21,612 bases of DNA from SZUA-287 sp036397975 (GCA_036397975.1 DASWHW010000221.1:1-21612), one strand, 5' to 3'. Positions 7,547-15,391 are shown, numbered from the stretch's first letter. Numbers and translations are program-made. Notes: generated from the sequence alone by a model not told the origin.

Positions 7547-10030
7547 TTAACGAAGGATGGAAAAGTAGCCTACCTGCTGGCCGCCACTATACTCTACCAC
7601 GTAAATGTACAACCCACTTGCAACCTCAACACCGTCCTTCGAGAACATATCCCAGTAATAGCTGCCTGTCGATGTGGATTCAAAATCAATTTCATCGATG
7701 ATTTGCCCCGACACATCGACAATGGTAATCTTCGCCACGCCGGGCAGATTATGGAACCCGACTTTATGATCGAATGGATCAACGGCACTATCGAATATAT
7801 TCTTCTTCTTGTAGGGGTTTGGCTTTACGGTGACTTTTGCCTGACCCGATGCGAGAGCTGACGTCGTCGCCAGGGCAGACGCTACGGTAAATCCCGCCCC
7901 GATAGCCTTCTCACCACTTACGGTTTTCGGGAAGAATGAGTTCAAGTCGGCAAAAGGATAAGTATCTTGCCAAAGTCCTGACGCTCCATTACGATTAATG
8001 TTTGACGTCTCAACGAAACTCGTTGTGGCAACGTTATTGAATGAGACGTAGTTGGCAAGCGTAATAGGGGCATCCGTATACGCAGCAACGTAATACCAGT
8101 ACTTTGCTCCAATATCAACAATATTATCTTCCCAGACATAATTATAACCGGTCACGCTGGCATCGGCATACGTCCCTAATTGTGCTGTCGGGATTGTTGC
8201 AACGAGTTCGTATGGACCCCACGAGTCAGGAACGCCGACTCCTGAGGCAACAAAACTCTGCGCCGCAAATAGAGGGTTGACCGGCTTCTTGAGGTTATCG
8301 GGCGTTGGACCGGGTGTCATGTTGCGCCAGTACTCATCCAAGCCACGCATACCGGTCTCAAGCCAGTTAATTCTCTTTGCGAGATTTGCCTTGTAGACCT
8401 TATATCCGGCGAAACCCGGCCCCGAATTCGCACGATTGTCCCATCGCACTTTGACCGTCTTGGTGAGCGTATTTTCCGTTCTCATTTCCGGAACTGCGGG
8501 ATAGTCGAACGGCAAATCGTAATCTCCGGTCTTGTTTTCATACACCCAGCGAGCAGCAGCGATGGCATTCGCAACCCCCTGCAAACGGAATCCACCTGCA
8601 TCCGCCCACGTGACCGTGACCGATTCTCCGACATTCAGTTTGAATGGACCTATTCCCATGAAGCCGTCACCATCAAAATTATTCGCCGCGGTAAACCCCG
8701 TCGTCCAACCGGGCTCGTAGGTGGCAACATCCAATGTGTTCGTACTCTTCAGATCTCCATTTGGCATAGTCCATGGAAGTGGCTTTGTAACAAAGGTTCT
8801 GAGGTCTTCGGCTGTGCTGCCAGGCAAAAAGATGTTCGAGTTGCCGACGAGATTGAATTGGGCAGAGGAAAGTGACTTCCCGCCGTTTTCAAAGAATGTT
8901 CCCATCGAACCAATGAATGTTTCCCTTGCGTTGCTGCGTTCAACCGAGAACCCCTTTCCGACACCATCGGAAACAAACCATCCTCTTTGAGGACCAACGC
9001 CGATAGCATGTGTACCGAATCTTGTGGGGAAGTCGGCCCCCGTGTTGTCTTTGGCCCCCAACCATGTCCACGCACTCCAAACATCATTGTACCACCGTTG
9101 AGTAAAGTCGAACAAGCCCATATCCTTGAGGCCTGCTACAGACTCTCCGGGGTAGGAAATGTGCATATTCCACGGTGCACCGCTTGCATCTGGATCACCG
9201 ACCCAACCGACGGCTCGCGTTGCGCCAAATCTGTTTCCTCGTCCGCCTGTGCGGCTAAGGCTGAAAGAGGACATATATTCACCATGAGAGTCCAAACACA
9301 GCCCCTCTATTACATGACCTGTCATTTCAGGAGTGCCGTCGCCATTCTGATCTACGACGCCGGTGTTGGTAAGCGTGAACTCCACAATGATAAAGTCGTT
9401 AAAGTTATTCCAGTTGAGCGAGTACTGGTGAACTTTCATTTTCACGTCGATACCCACTGTTGTCGGCCAGCCCGCTTCATAGACAGCATGGTGCCGCTTT
9501 TGTGCGTCCTTCCAAATTGTCTCGCGATTGTAATCCCGAGCAGGATCGCCTTTCCCGGAGATCGTAAAACTGCGGCCCGGATTTGGATAAGCTGCGTACG
9601 AATAATTTGGACTGCCAGTATAGGAAGGATTCGTAGTACCGCCGATTTGCGGCGGATTAAAGAGGGGGTCTGGGTCCCACACGGTAAATTCCATTTGCTT
9701 GGCCCAAAATGCGCCGCGGTCAAATCCACCCGGCCACATATGGGTTGGGGTGGTCCATGCTCGGTCGAAATTGCCAATGCGAATTACCGTTAGCATATCT
9801 ATGGTGGCCTGAGAATAGTAAGGCCCTTTGTTTGGGGGCATGAATGAGTCCCACAGTTCGCCGGAAACCATAACAGCCGTGCCATTGGCGGGATTCGTTA
9901 TTCCCGTTGTCTTGGCAAGATTATGTGTCGTGTAGTCTTCAGGATTTGTCCGCTCCTCTTGCGCAACCATGCTAAAATGCACAGTGCTGCTCAGGAAGCA
10001 GACAACAAGAATGGCGTACCAGAACTGCAT
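7547..10030 (-). CDS. Secreted Fn3-containing surface protein with C-terminal FlgD-Ig/T9SS-like sorting domain
   Basis: I place the start at the ATG at 10030-10028, giving 827 residues, because AGGAGG lies seven bases upstream; an in-frame ATG at 10075 would add 15 residues before the signal peptide. Residues 1-24 form the signal peptide (MQFWYAILVVCFLSS, cleavage near MVAQ). The large N-terminal region is rich in Trp, Tyr, Asn and Gly and matches no domain I can name. A fibronectin-III-like stretch follows (KTVKVRWDN, FAGYKVYKA, KYWYYVAAY). The last 100 residues are an Ig-like sorting or FlgD-type domain, with VKPNPYKKKN, ITIVDVSGQII, and ASGLYIYVVEYSGGQQVGYF near the end. It sits 80 bp downstream of the TonB-dependent receptor and 45 bp upstream of the PorV-like gene. 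It may be a surface glycan-binding partner of the receptor in place of SusD; that is inference from gene order. Confidence 0.8.
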   Translation of the reverse strand: MQFWYAILVVCFLSSTVHFSMVAQEERTNPEDYTTHNLAKTTGITNPANGTAVMVSGELWDSFMPPNKGPYYSQATIDMLTVIRIGNFDRAWTTPTHMWPGGFDRGAFWAKQMEFTVWDPDPLFNPPQIGGTTNPSYTGSPNYSYAAYPNPGRSFTISGKGDPARDYNRETIWKDAQKRHHAVYEAGWPTTVGIDVKMKVHQYSLNWNNFNDFIIVEFTLTNTGVVDQNGDGTPEMTGHVIEGLCLDSHGEYMSSFSLSRTGGRGNRFGATRAVGWVGDPDASGAPWNMHISYPGESVAGLKDMGLFDFTQRWYNDVWSAWTWLGAKDNTGADFPTRFGTHAIGVGPQRGWFVSDGVGKGFSVERSNARETFIGSMGTFFENGGKSLSSAQFNLVGNSNIFLPGSTAEDLRTFVTKPLPWTMPNGDLKSTNTLDVATYEPGWTTGFTAANNFDGDGFMGIGPFKLNVGESVTVTWADAGGFRLQGVANAIAAARWVYENKTGDYDLPFDYPAVPEMRTENTLTKTVKVRWDNRANSGPGFAGYKVYKANLAKRINWLETGMRGLDEYWRNMTPGPTPDNLKKPVNPLFAAQSFVASGVGVPDSWGPYELVATIPTAQLGTYADASVTGYNYVWEDNIVDIGAKYWYYVAAYTDAPITLANYVSFNNVATTSFVETSNINRNGASGLWQDTYPFADLNSFFPKTVSGEKAIGAGFTVASALATTSALASGQAKVTVKPNPYKKKNIFDSAVDPFDHKVGFHNLPGVAKITIVDVSGQIIDEIDFESTSTGSYYWDMFSKDGVEVASGLYIYVVEYSGGQQVGYFSILR

Positions 10031-10036
10031 GGTGCG

Positions 10037-10043
10037 TCCTCCT
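10037..10043 (-). promoter_or_regulatory. Shine-Dalgarno site that decides the start of the Fn3/sorting-domain protein
   Basis: The minus strand reads AGGAGGA here, leaving about seven bases before the ATG at 10030-10028. This is near-ideal spacing, and the signal peptide begins directly at that ATG. It therefore outweighs the upstream in-frame ATG at 10075. Confidence 0.8.
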
Positions 10044-10110
10044 GCTGGTTGAGTTAATCTCTTTGTCTTGTTCATAAGTTCAGTCCTTGATTTCTTCGTG
10101 GAACAATCAG

Positions 10111-13107
10111 TTAAGGGAGCGTGATGTTGACGCCGAAGTACACCTCGCGCGGTATGTCATAGACCAATGAACCATCGGGAGTAACCGCACGGGAGATGGT
10201 TGGACCGCCAGTGGGATCAGGTACGATCACTCTTTGATTTTCATCTAGGTTGCCGGAATTACTTACACTCTTTTCCCACACTTGCTGCCCGACAATCGTT
10301 GTATTATATGCAACAATATTCCTGGCGTTGAACGCGTTGAGCACATCGACATAGACAGCCAAACGACCAAGGCCGCTAATGGTAAAAGCTTTCTCGATGC
10401 GAAGGTCGACCCGAGCGTTCCACGGTCCTTCACCCAGTTTGCGGGCGCGGCTATCCGGGGCAAGAGTTTCAGTAAAGTAGAACCCGCTTGAGAATGTTCC
10501 GATACTCGAAAGAGTGATCTCATTTGGGAAGCGCAAGAATACATTATAGGTAATGCGATGAGGACGGTCATATCCACCGGTCAGGGTGCTGTTACCGCCC
10601 AGCACGTTCCGTTCGTATGTGTTGTAGTAGTTGATTTGATCGAACGGAAGCTGGCCACCATAGGTAGCACTGTCGCCGCTGACAGTCGAGAAGGTAGTCG
10701 TGTTTCCTCCCGCAAAAATAGATGCCTTGATGTAGCTATACGCGTAGGAAAACCGCCCGCCGATACTCAGAAAATCCGTGACCTTCGTAAGCCTTTTGTT
10801 GATTGTTAATTCTAGGCCGCGCGAATCAGCATAGCCGAAGTTGGTATTGAGAATGTACAAACGCCAGGGTGCAGCCGGCGTAATCTGGAAGCCGATGGCG
10901 CCATAGTTCTGGATATCCTTGTAGTAGGCGTTGATATCTGCTGCCCATCCGTCTGCAAACGACCACTGAACACCAAGGTCGTAATTGGTGGAGCGAATTG
11001 GATCCTGACCAGTGCGAGCAACGACCGGTAACGACGGGTTACCGAAATCGTTATAGTTGGTATACAAGCGCGAGAACGGCTGTGCTTGTTGAACGCGTGA
11101 GAAGGAGAAGTACATTGCAGCGTTATCGCTAATAGGATGCGAGACGCCGATCCGGGGAGAAAGAAACCAATCCATCTTGATGTTATCACCCCGAACGGGA
11201 ACGCGTACCGGTCCTCCTGTTGCATCGGTAACATCCTCAAATGGAGCGAAGTAATTCTTATAATCGCCGGCAGCGAGATCAAGCCCATCCAACCGAAGGC
11301 CAAGATTGAGGATCAATCCCGCGTATTGAATCTTATCCTGGACGTAGAAGCCTAATTCCTTGGGGGACACATCCCAAGTCTCTTCCACGTAGTTCTTATA
11401 AGTGCTAAACTGTCCGCCAATGTATGCCGCACGAAGAACACGATCCAACTTATGGAAACGTCCTTGAGCACCTGCACTAATCAGATGGTTGTCCGTTACC
11501 TGGCTGGTGTAGTCTCCCTTTACGTTCGTGACAGTGTTCTTAAAGTCTTCGTAGTAGAGACCAGGCCGCGCTATCTTCCACGCGGGACCGGATGGATACG
11601 TGTAGCCTGCTTCGCTCAACGTTTCATTGCGAGGAGCAGGAGAGAAGAATTTTGTGAAGTCCGTGTTCGGGGAACTCCCCCGTGCCATGTAGCGATACAC
11701 CTGAGCAGTATCTGAAAAGGTGAGGTAGTCCCCGTCCTCCCCGAACGAAACAATGCCATCGCCGTTGTCATCGGAATATCCGCTGCGGCTGTTATCGCTG
11801 GTAAGACTGAGCTGAACTTCGTAGAAGGTGGACGGCGACAAAACATGAGTCCACTTTAAACTACCAACCAGCGTTGCGCCATCCGTGGTCGGGACGCCTT
11901 CAAGAAAGAACCGGAAGTCTTCGACGTACGAACGGTTTTTCCAGCCGAAGATTTTTCCACGATCCTCTAGCAAGCCGGTGAAATTCAACCGCATATCCTT
12001 GCTGAGATTGTAATTCATTTTCATGGATGAATTAATCCGCCTTTTGAATTCGTTCGGGAGGCGACCATGCGAATTGAAATATCCACCGGTGAAATAGAGC
12101 CCAAAATCTTCCGACACTGCGCCGCCGAATGCACCCTCTAAGTTGCCATCCGGGGTTCCTCCGTATTTGTATTTGTCGCGGGTGTACGTATAACGCAGCG
12201 CCTTATCTTTTGCGGATTGTGCTGAACTGGCTGCGTTCAAGTCCCTTTGCTTAAAGTACGATGTGTCGTCGTTGTATACTTCCGGGCCGAAGTGTTTGAG
12301 GCCGCTCGTCTGGCTCGTACGGTATTCCACCCGGCCTGTCCAGGGACCTCTTCCTTCGCGCAGTGAATAGGCAATAACGCCTGCTGTCGCGCTGTTATAA
12401 TCGGAGCCAACTGCGCCTGTGAGCACATTCGCTTCTTCAACTGATGAAATATTGAGGTTCGTGAGTGTCGCCGTGTTCGCCCGTGATTGTTGCTGTACGC
12501 CATTGTACGTCGCATAGGGCGTTACTCCTCCGGGCCCGTCTGCAGCCCACACATAGAATTGATCGGTGAGATCGATCCCGTCAACAATAGTTTTTGTCTC
12601 AAACTGTCGACCCCCACGGACAAAACCCTTGTACGTGCTCGGAGCAGTTTGGACGAGATCCGTGACAGTTCTGATCGGGAGGGAGGTGAATTCATCCCGG
12701 GAAACATTTGTCCTCGCCGAGGTCTGGCTCTTGTCTACCACCGGACGTTCTGCTTGAATCGTGATTTCCTCCAGACCGACGGTCTCACTTTCCAGGGAGA
12801 ATTCCAGTGTAACAATCTGGTCGGAGCTTACAATAACCCCCGTAAGAACTTTCGGCGCGTATCCAACGGCTGAAGCACGTACGCTATAAGTGCCGGGCGG
12901 TACGTTGAGGACAAAGAAATGTCCTTTCACGTCGGCAGCGGCACCGAAGAGAGTATTCACCAGTGTGACGTTTGCGCCAATGAGTGGTTCCCCTTGGTCA
13001 GTCTTGACATCCCCCTCTATTTTGCCATTCCCCGCGAGCACTGCCTGGACCGAAAGCAGTACCACTAATGCAGAGAAAGACAGGAACTTATACCAATTAC
13101 GAAACAT
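10111..13107 (-). CDS. TonB-dependent outer-membrane receptor with carboxypeptidase-regulatory-like domain
   Basis: The 998-residue protein has a signal peptide (1-25, ending AVLA), then a CarboxypepD_reg-like beta-sandwich at about 28-108 (KIEGDVKTDQGEPLIGANVT, DVKGHFFVLNVPPGTYSVRA). The plug domain runs from about 125 to 250 (SLPIRTVTDLVQTAPS, VRGGRQFETKTIVDGIDL, VEEANVLTGAVGSDYNSATA), and a large barrel fills the rest. The layout is that of SusC-like and related receptors, which import oligosaccharides or other large ligands using TonB energy. No SusD-like gene follows; the next gene encodes the Fn3/sorting-domain protein. An AAGGAGG Shine-Dalgarno lies just upstream of the ATG. It is the first gene after the consensus promoter at 13490-13518 and the palindrome at 13467-13481, so it should be strongly expressed when repression is lifted. 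Substrate specificity cannot be read from sequence. Confidence 0.93.
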   Translation of the reverse strand: MFRNWYKFLSFSALVVLLSVQAVLAGNGKIEGDVKTDQGEPLIGANVTLVNTLFGAAADVKGHFFVLNVPPGTYSVRASAVGYAPKVLTGVIVSSDQIVTLEFSLESETVGLEEITIQAERPVVDKSQTSARTNVSRDEFTSLPIRTVTDLVQTAPSTYKGFVRGGRQFETKTIVDGIDLTDQFYVWAADGPGGVTPYATYNGVQQQSRANTATLTNLNISSVEEANVLTGAVGSDYNSATAGVIAYSLREGRGPWTGRVEYRTSQTSGLKHFGPEVYNDDTSYFKQRDLNAASSAQSAKDKALRYTYTRDKYKYGGTPDGNLEGAFGGAVSEDFGLYFTGGYFNSHGRLPNEFKRRINSSMKMNYNLSKDMRLNFTGLLEDRGKIFGWKNRSYVEDFRFFLEGVPTTDGATLVGSLKWTHVLSPSTFYEVQLSLTSDNSRSGYSDDNGDGIVSFGEDGDYLTFSDTAQVYRYMARGSSPNTDFTKFFSPAPRNETLSEAGYTYPSGPAWKIARPGLYYEDFKNTVTNVKGDYTSQVTDNHLISAGAQGRFHKLDRVLRAAYIGGQFSTYKNYVEETWDVSPKELGFYVQDKIQYAGLILNLGLRLDGLDLAAGDYKNYFAPFEDVTDATGGPVRVPVRGDNIKMDWFLSPRIGVSHPISDNAAMYFSFSRVQQAQPFSRLYTNYNDFGNPSLPVVARTGQDPIRSTNYDLGVQWSFADGWAADINAYYKDIQNYGAIGFQITPAAPWRLYILNTNFGYADSRGLELTINKRLTKVTDFLSIGGRFSYAYSYIKASIFAGGNTTTFSTVSGDSATYGGQLPFDQINYYNTYERNVLGGNSTLTGGYDRPHRITYNVFLRFPNEITLSSIGTFSSGFYFTETLAPDSRARKLGEGPWNARVDLRIEKAFTISGLGRLAVYVDVLNAFNARNIVAYNTTIVGQQVWEKSVSNSGNLDENQRVIVPDPTGGPTISRAVTPDGSLVYDIPREVYFGVNITLP

Positions 13108-13483
13108 ATCGTTCCTCCTTATGATGGATAATTATTGGGTGAGCATGGTTTTTTGCAATTAGCAGTGAAATAACGGCCTTGAGAGAAGAGTGAAATACAA
13201 CTCTCAGGCTCTACATCGTAGACATATGCATCGAAAAAAAGCATCTGCAGCAAGAACATATCGTCATCTATGGGACGATCCTCTGTCGAATTCGCGAATA
13301 TGTGCAGAGTTTACGTTGGCTACTAGGCAGGAAGCTTACGCCGAAACTGATCTTCCTGGGGTGTTGCTCTGAGATTTGTGAGAAGAACGTTGAATCGAAT
13401 TCATCCTGCCGCTAATTGTCAGGCTTGTTATTCACGATGAAGAGGTGGAATGACGCGTTTCACTAATAGAACGCTGTTCTAGT
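13108..13483 (-). promoter_or_regulatory. Long 5' leader of the receptor operon with several possible hairpins
   Basis: Between the predicted transcription start (about 13483) and the receptor ATG there are roughly 376 nt with no convincing coding sequence. Three inverted repeats could form stems. CAGGAAG (13328-13334) pairs with CTTCCTG (13352-13358) across 17 nt. ATCGTC (13260-13265) pairs with GACGAT (13274-13279) across 8 nt. A 10-bp palindrome, ATTCGCGAAT, lies at 13290-13299. On the minus strand an uninterrupted run of seven T occurs near 13234-13240, about 20 bases past the second stem, but no stable GC-rich stem directly precedes it. I do not recognise a known riboswitch. The region may hold a leader control element or simply be untranslated spacer. 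Confidence 0.4.
13467..13481. promoter_or_regulatory. Perfect 15-bp palindrome at the receptor-operon transcription start (putative operator)
   Basis: The sequence is TAGAAC-GCT-GTTCTA, two perfect 6-bp arms around 3 bp, with outer CTAA (13463-13466) and TTAG (13486-13489) extending the symmetry after an offset. It begins about two bases downstream of the predicted start of the minus-strand transcript, a classical position for repressor binding. The regulator is not in the window and its family cannot be told from one site. Confidence 0.6.
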
Positions 13484-13489
13484 AATTAG

Positions 13490-13518
13490 ACTATACTATA
13501 TTGTGCTTAGATTGTCAA
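13490..13518 (-). promoter_or_regulatory. Sigma70-type promoter of the TonB-dependent receptor operon
   Basis: On the minus strand a consensus -35 element TTGACA (13518-13513) is followed by a 17-bp spacer and a -10 element TATAGT (13495-13490), one base from TATAAT. The predicted start is near 13483, adjacent to the palindrome at 13467-13481. This is a much better match to the sigma70 consensus than to the TTTG / TAnnTTTG pattern of classical Bacteroidota. Confidence 0.7.
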
Positions 13519-13556
13519 GGGGGATTCTAAAAAACATTTCCATCTTACCATGACAA

Positions 13557-13578
13557 AGTGTTATCTTGACAAAACACT
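13557..13578. repeat. 22-bp inverted repeat upstream of the cupin operon
   Basis: AGTGTT (13557-13562) and AACACT (13573-13578) form perfect arms 10 bp apart. A direct repeat TGACAAA (13551-13557 and 13567-13573) overlaps it with a 16-bp period. It lies 108 bp before the cupin ATG. The 22-bp dyad length is that of Crp/Fnr-type sites, but the arms are not the TGTGA consensus, so the binding protein is unknown. The second repeat at 13606-13627 has the same geometry. Confidence 0.4.
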
Positions 13579-13605
13579 CCACTTATGGATTGGTCGCAAT
13601 ACCTC

Positions 13606-13627
13606 ATTCCCGCATGCCGCAGGGAAT
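13606..13627. repeat. Second 22-bp inverted repeat upstream of the cupin gene
   Basis: ATTCCC (13606-13611) and GGGAAT (13622-13627) are perfect arms separated by 10 bp, with GCATGC inside the spacer. The centre lies 49 bp from the centre of the repeat at 13557-13578. It could be an operator, or a hairpin in the leader of the cupin transcript, since it ends 59 bp before the cupin ATG. Confidence 0.35.
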
Positions 13628-13686
13628 TTAGCAAAAACTGTTTTTTCGATAGCTCAATTTTCTCATATAGGAGATGAGGAACTTCA

Positions 13687-14130
13687 ATGCAGGTTGCAGA
13701 CTTACATACAATAGAGGGTCGACGCTATCCCGCTCGACGACGAACTCAAAATCTCGTTGGCGGTGCCTCACCAGTACAATCAAAAGAATTCTGTATGGGT
13801 TTTGTAACACTCGACCCTGATGGCGGACAAGTCCCCTGGCACAACCAGGAACAGGAAGAAATCTATTTCATCATGGAAGGGACGGGCGAAATGTGTCTGG
13901 GCACCGAACGCCAGACACTCTCGTCAGGACAGATGGTGTACATTCCTTCCGGCGTCTACCACCAATTGACGAATACAGGAAGAGCACCACTGAAGATGAT
14001 CTATTGCTACGGACCAGCTGGCGATGTTGCGCACTGGAGACATGAACTGAAGGGTACACTTCCTCGCGCTGGCATCGACGCGCCTCCCTTACCTGAGGGA
14101 GCTCACCCACAGTGCACGGAAACATTTTGA
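13687..14130 (+). CDS. Single-domain cupin protein
   Basis: The 147-residue protein has both cupin motifs. Motif 1 follows G(X)5HXH(X)3E(X)6G, but with Gln in place of the second His: His52, Gln54, Glu58 and Gly65 in WHNQEQEEIYFIMEG. Motif 2 is GQMVYIPSGVYHQLTN with His92. The metal site may thus be His, Gln, Glu, His. There is no signal peptide, so it acts in the cytoplasm. The C-terminal tail (WRHELKGTLPRAG, then PLPEGAHPQCTE) looks specific to a subfamily that I associate with sugar-oxidoreductase neighbours. A GAGGA sequence precedes the ATG. It is the first gene of the plus-strand set, with the oxidoreductase GTG start 33 bp after its stop. A role as sugar isomerase, epimerase or ring-opening enzyme is possible, including a KdgF-like step on unsaturated uronates, but motif 1 does not match KdgF well enough to claim it. 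Confidence 0.85.
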   Translation: MQVADLHTIEGRRYPARRRTQNLVGGASPVQSKEFCMGFVTLDPDGGQVPWHNQEQEEIYFIMEGTGEMCLGTERQTLSSGQMVYIPSGVYHQLTNTGRAPLKMIYCYGPAGDVAHWRHELKGTLPRAGIDAPPLPEGAHPQCTETF

Positions 14131-14154
14131 TTCTTTTCACCCTGCTCACATCCC

Positions 14155-14159
14155 GGAGG
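14155..14159 (+). promoter_or_regulatory. Shine-Dalgarno site for the GTG start of the oxidoreductase
   Basis: GGAGG lies four bases before GTG at 14164-14166. The Rossmann strand begins at residue 8, as expected for this family, and no ATG is available between the site and the domain, so the GTG start is supported. Confidence 0.65.
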
Positions 14160-14163
14160 CATA

Positions 14164-15330
14164 GTGGAGCACTTGACTGAACACAGAGTCGGCATCATCA
14201 TGAATGGCGTTACCGGTCGCATGGGGATGAATCAGCATCTCCTCCGATCAATCGTTGCAATAATCCAGCAGGGTGGCGTAAAGGTGAGCGAGAAGGAGCA
14301 CATCATGCCCGATCCGATTCTCGTGGGGCGCAACAAAGAAAAGCTCGAATCACTTTCTGTATCATCCGGAATTTCAAAATGGACAACAGACCTGGATAGT
14401 GCACTGGGCAACCCACTCTACACTGTTTACTTCGATGCGCAAACAACATTGCGTCGATATGAAAACGTATTGAAGGCAATCAACGCCGGTAAACACGTCT
14501 ACTGCGAGAAGCCAACCGCCGTGAGCGCTGAACGAGCGCACGAATTGTATATCGCAGCGCGAAAGAAAGGCGTGAAGCATGGTGTCGTTCAGGACAAACT
14601 CTGGCTTCCCGGATTGCTCAAGCTGCAGTCCTTGAATGAAACCGGCTTCTTCGGCAAGATACTCTCCATCCGGGGCGAGTTTGGATACTGGGTGTTCGAA
14701 GGAAATCGCGTCCCCTCCCAACGGCCATCGTGGAACTATCGCAAAGAGGAGGGAGGGGGTGTTATCGTGGACATGTTATGCCATTGGCGGTATGTGCTTG
14801 ACAATATGTTCGGCCGAGTACGTTCGGTGTCGTGCCTTGGTGCAACACATATAAAAGAGCGATGGGATGAAAGTGGCAAGCCCTACGAATGCACTGCCGA
14901 CGATGCTGCGTACGCGACGTTTCAACTGGACGACGACATCATCGCACATTTCAACTCTTCGTGGGTAACGCGCGTAAGGAGAGATGACCTTCTAACTCTG
15001 CAAGTTGATGGAACGAAAGGCTCCGCTGTCGCAGGTTTGCGCAATTGCCTGATCCAACCATACGAGGCAACTCCACGCCCTGTCTGGAACCCCGATATTG
15101 AACAGCCCATAGATTTTTACAAGAATTGGATTCCCGTACCACCTGCCGGAGAATACGATAACGCATTCAAAGTGCAGTGGGAATTATTCCTCAAGCACGT
15201 TGTATTGGACGAGCCGTTTCCATGGAATCTCCTCGAGGGAGCAAAGGGAGTTCAACTTGCAGAAGTGGGGATCGAGTCCTGGGAAAAGCAATGCTGGCTG
15301 AGCATTCCCGATCTTAAAGAAAATCCTTGA
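14164..15330 (+). CDS. Gfo/Idh/MocA-family NAD(P)-dependent oxidoreductase
   Basis: The 388-residue protein has an N-terminal Rossmann domain and the family signature HVYCEKPTAV (Glu115-Lys116-Pro117). The nucleotide-binding loop is NGVTGRMG (Gly15, Gly18, Gly21), which is unusual for the family and resembles the loop of dihydrodipicolinate reductase. The second domain contains GGGVIVDMLCHWRYVLDNMFG, with Asp203 and His207 in the position of the catalytic pair used by sugar dehydrogenases. There is no signal peptide or Tat motif, so it is cytoplasmic. Members oxidise or reduce sugar hydroxyls, and many act on 3-keto-sugars, inositols or sugar acids. Gene order suggests it works with the cupin on a monosaccharide released from the polysaccharide. 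The start is GTG, chosen from the GGAGG site. A gap of 138 bp separates it from the heparinase-like gene. Substrate is unknown. Confidence 0.9.
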   Translation: MEHLTEHRVGIIMNGVTGRMGMNQHLLRSIVAIIQQGGVKVSEKEHIMPDPILVGRNKEKLESLSVSSGISKWTTDLDSALGNPLYTVYFDAQTTLRRYENVLKAINAGKHVYCEKPTAVSAERAHELYIAARKKGVKHGVVQDKLWLPGLLKLQSLNETGFFGKILSIRGEFGYWVFEGNRVPSQRPSWNYRKEEGGGVIVDMLCHWRYVLDNMFGRVRSVSCLGATHIKERWDESGKPYECTADDAAYATFQLDDDIIAHFNSSWVTRVRRDDLLTLQVDGTKGSAVAGLRNCLIQPYEATPRPVWNPDIEQPIDFYKNWIPVPPAGEYDNAFKVQWELFLKHVVLDEPFPWNLLEGAKGVQLAEVGIESWEKQCWLSIPDLKENP

Positions 15331-15391
15331 GTGAAATTTTCCCAGATCCCCAACGCTCTTTGCAATTAAAGAACTGTTCCTTTTCTCTAAA

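Noticed and set aside
10031..10075. Upstream ATG at 10075 for the Fn3/sorting-domain protein
   Set aside because: It would place 15 polar and charged residues before the signal peptide, while AGGAGG is ideally placed for the ATG at 10030.
13190..13372. A 60-codon plus-strand open frame in the control region
   Set aside because: There is no ribosome-binding site, the product has no recognisable features, and it lies antisense to the predicted receptor leader.
13467..13481. Palindrome as a LexA-type SOS box or hormone-response-like element
   Set aside because: The Gram-positive SOS box has a 4-bp spacer between GAAC and GTTC, here it is 3 bp, and hormone-response elements are eukaryotic. Only a generic operator call is justified.
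13566..13571. TTGACA on the plus strand as the -35 of the cupin promoter
   Set aside because: No acceptable -10 element occurs 16-18 bp downstream; the hexamer is instead part of the inverted and direct repeats there.
13628..13810. A 60-codon minus-strand open frame across the cupin start
   Set aside because: It overlaps the well-supported cupin coding sequence in the opposite direction and has no domain features.
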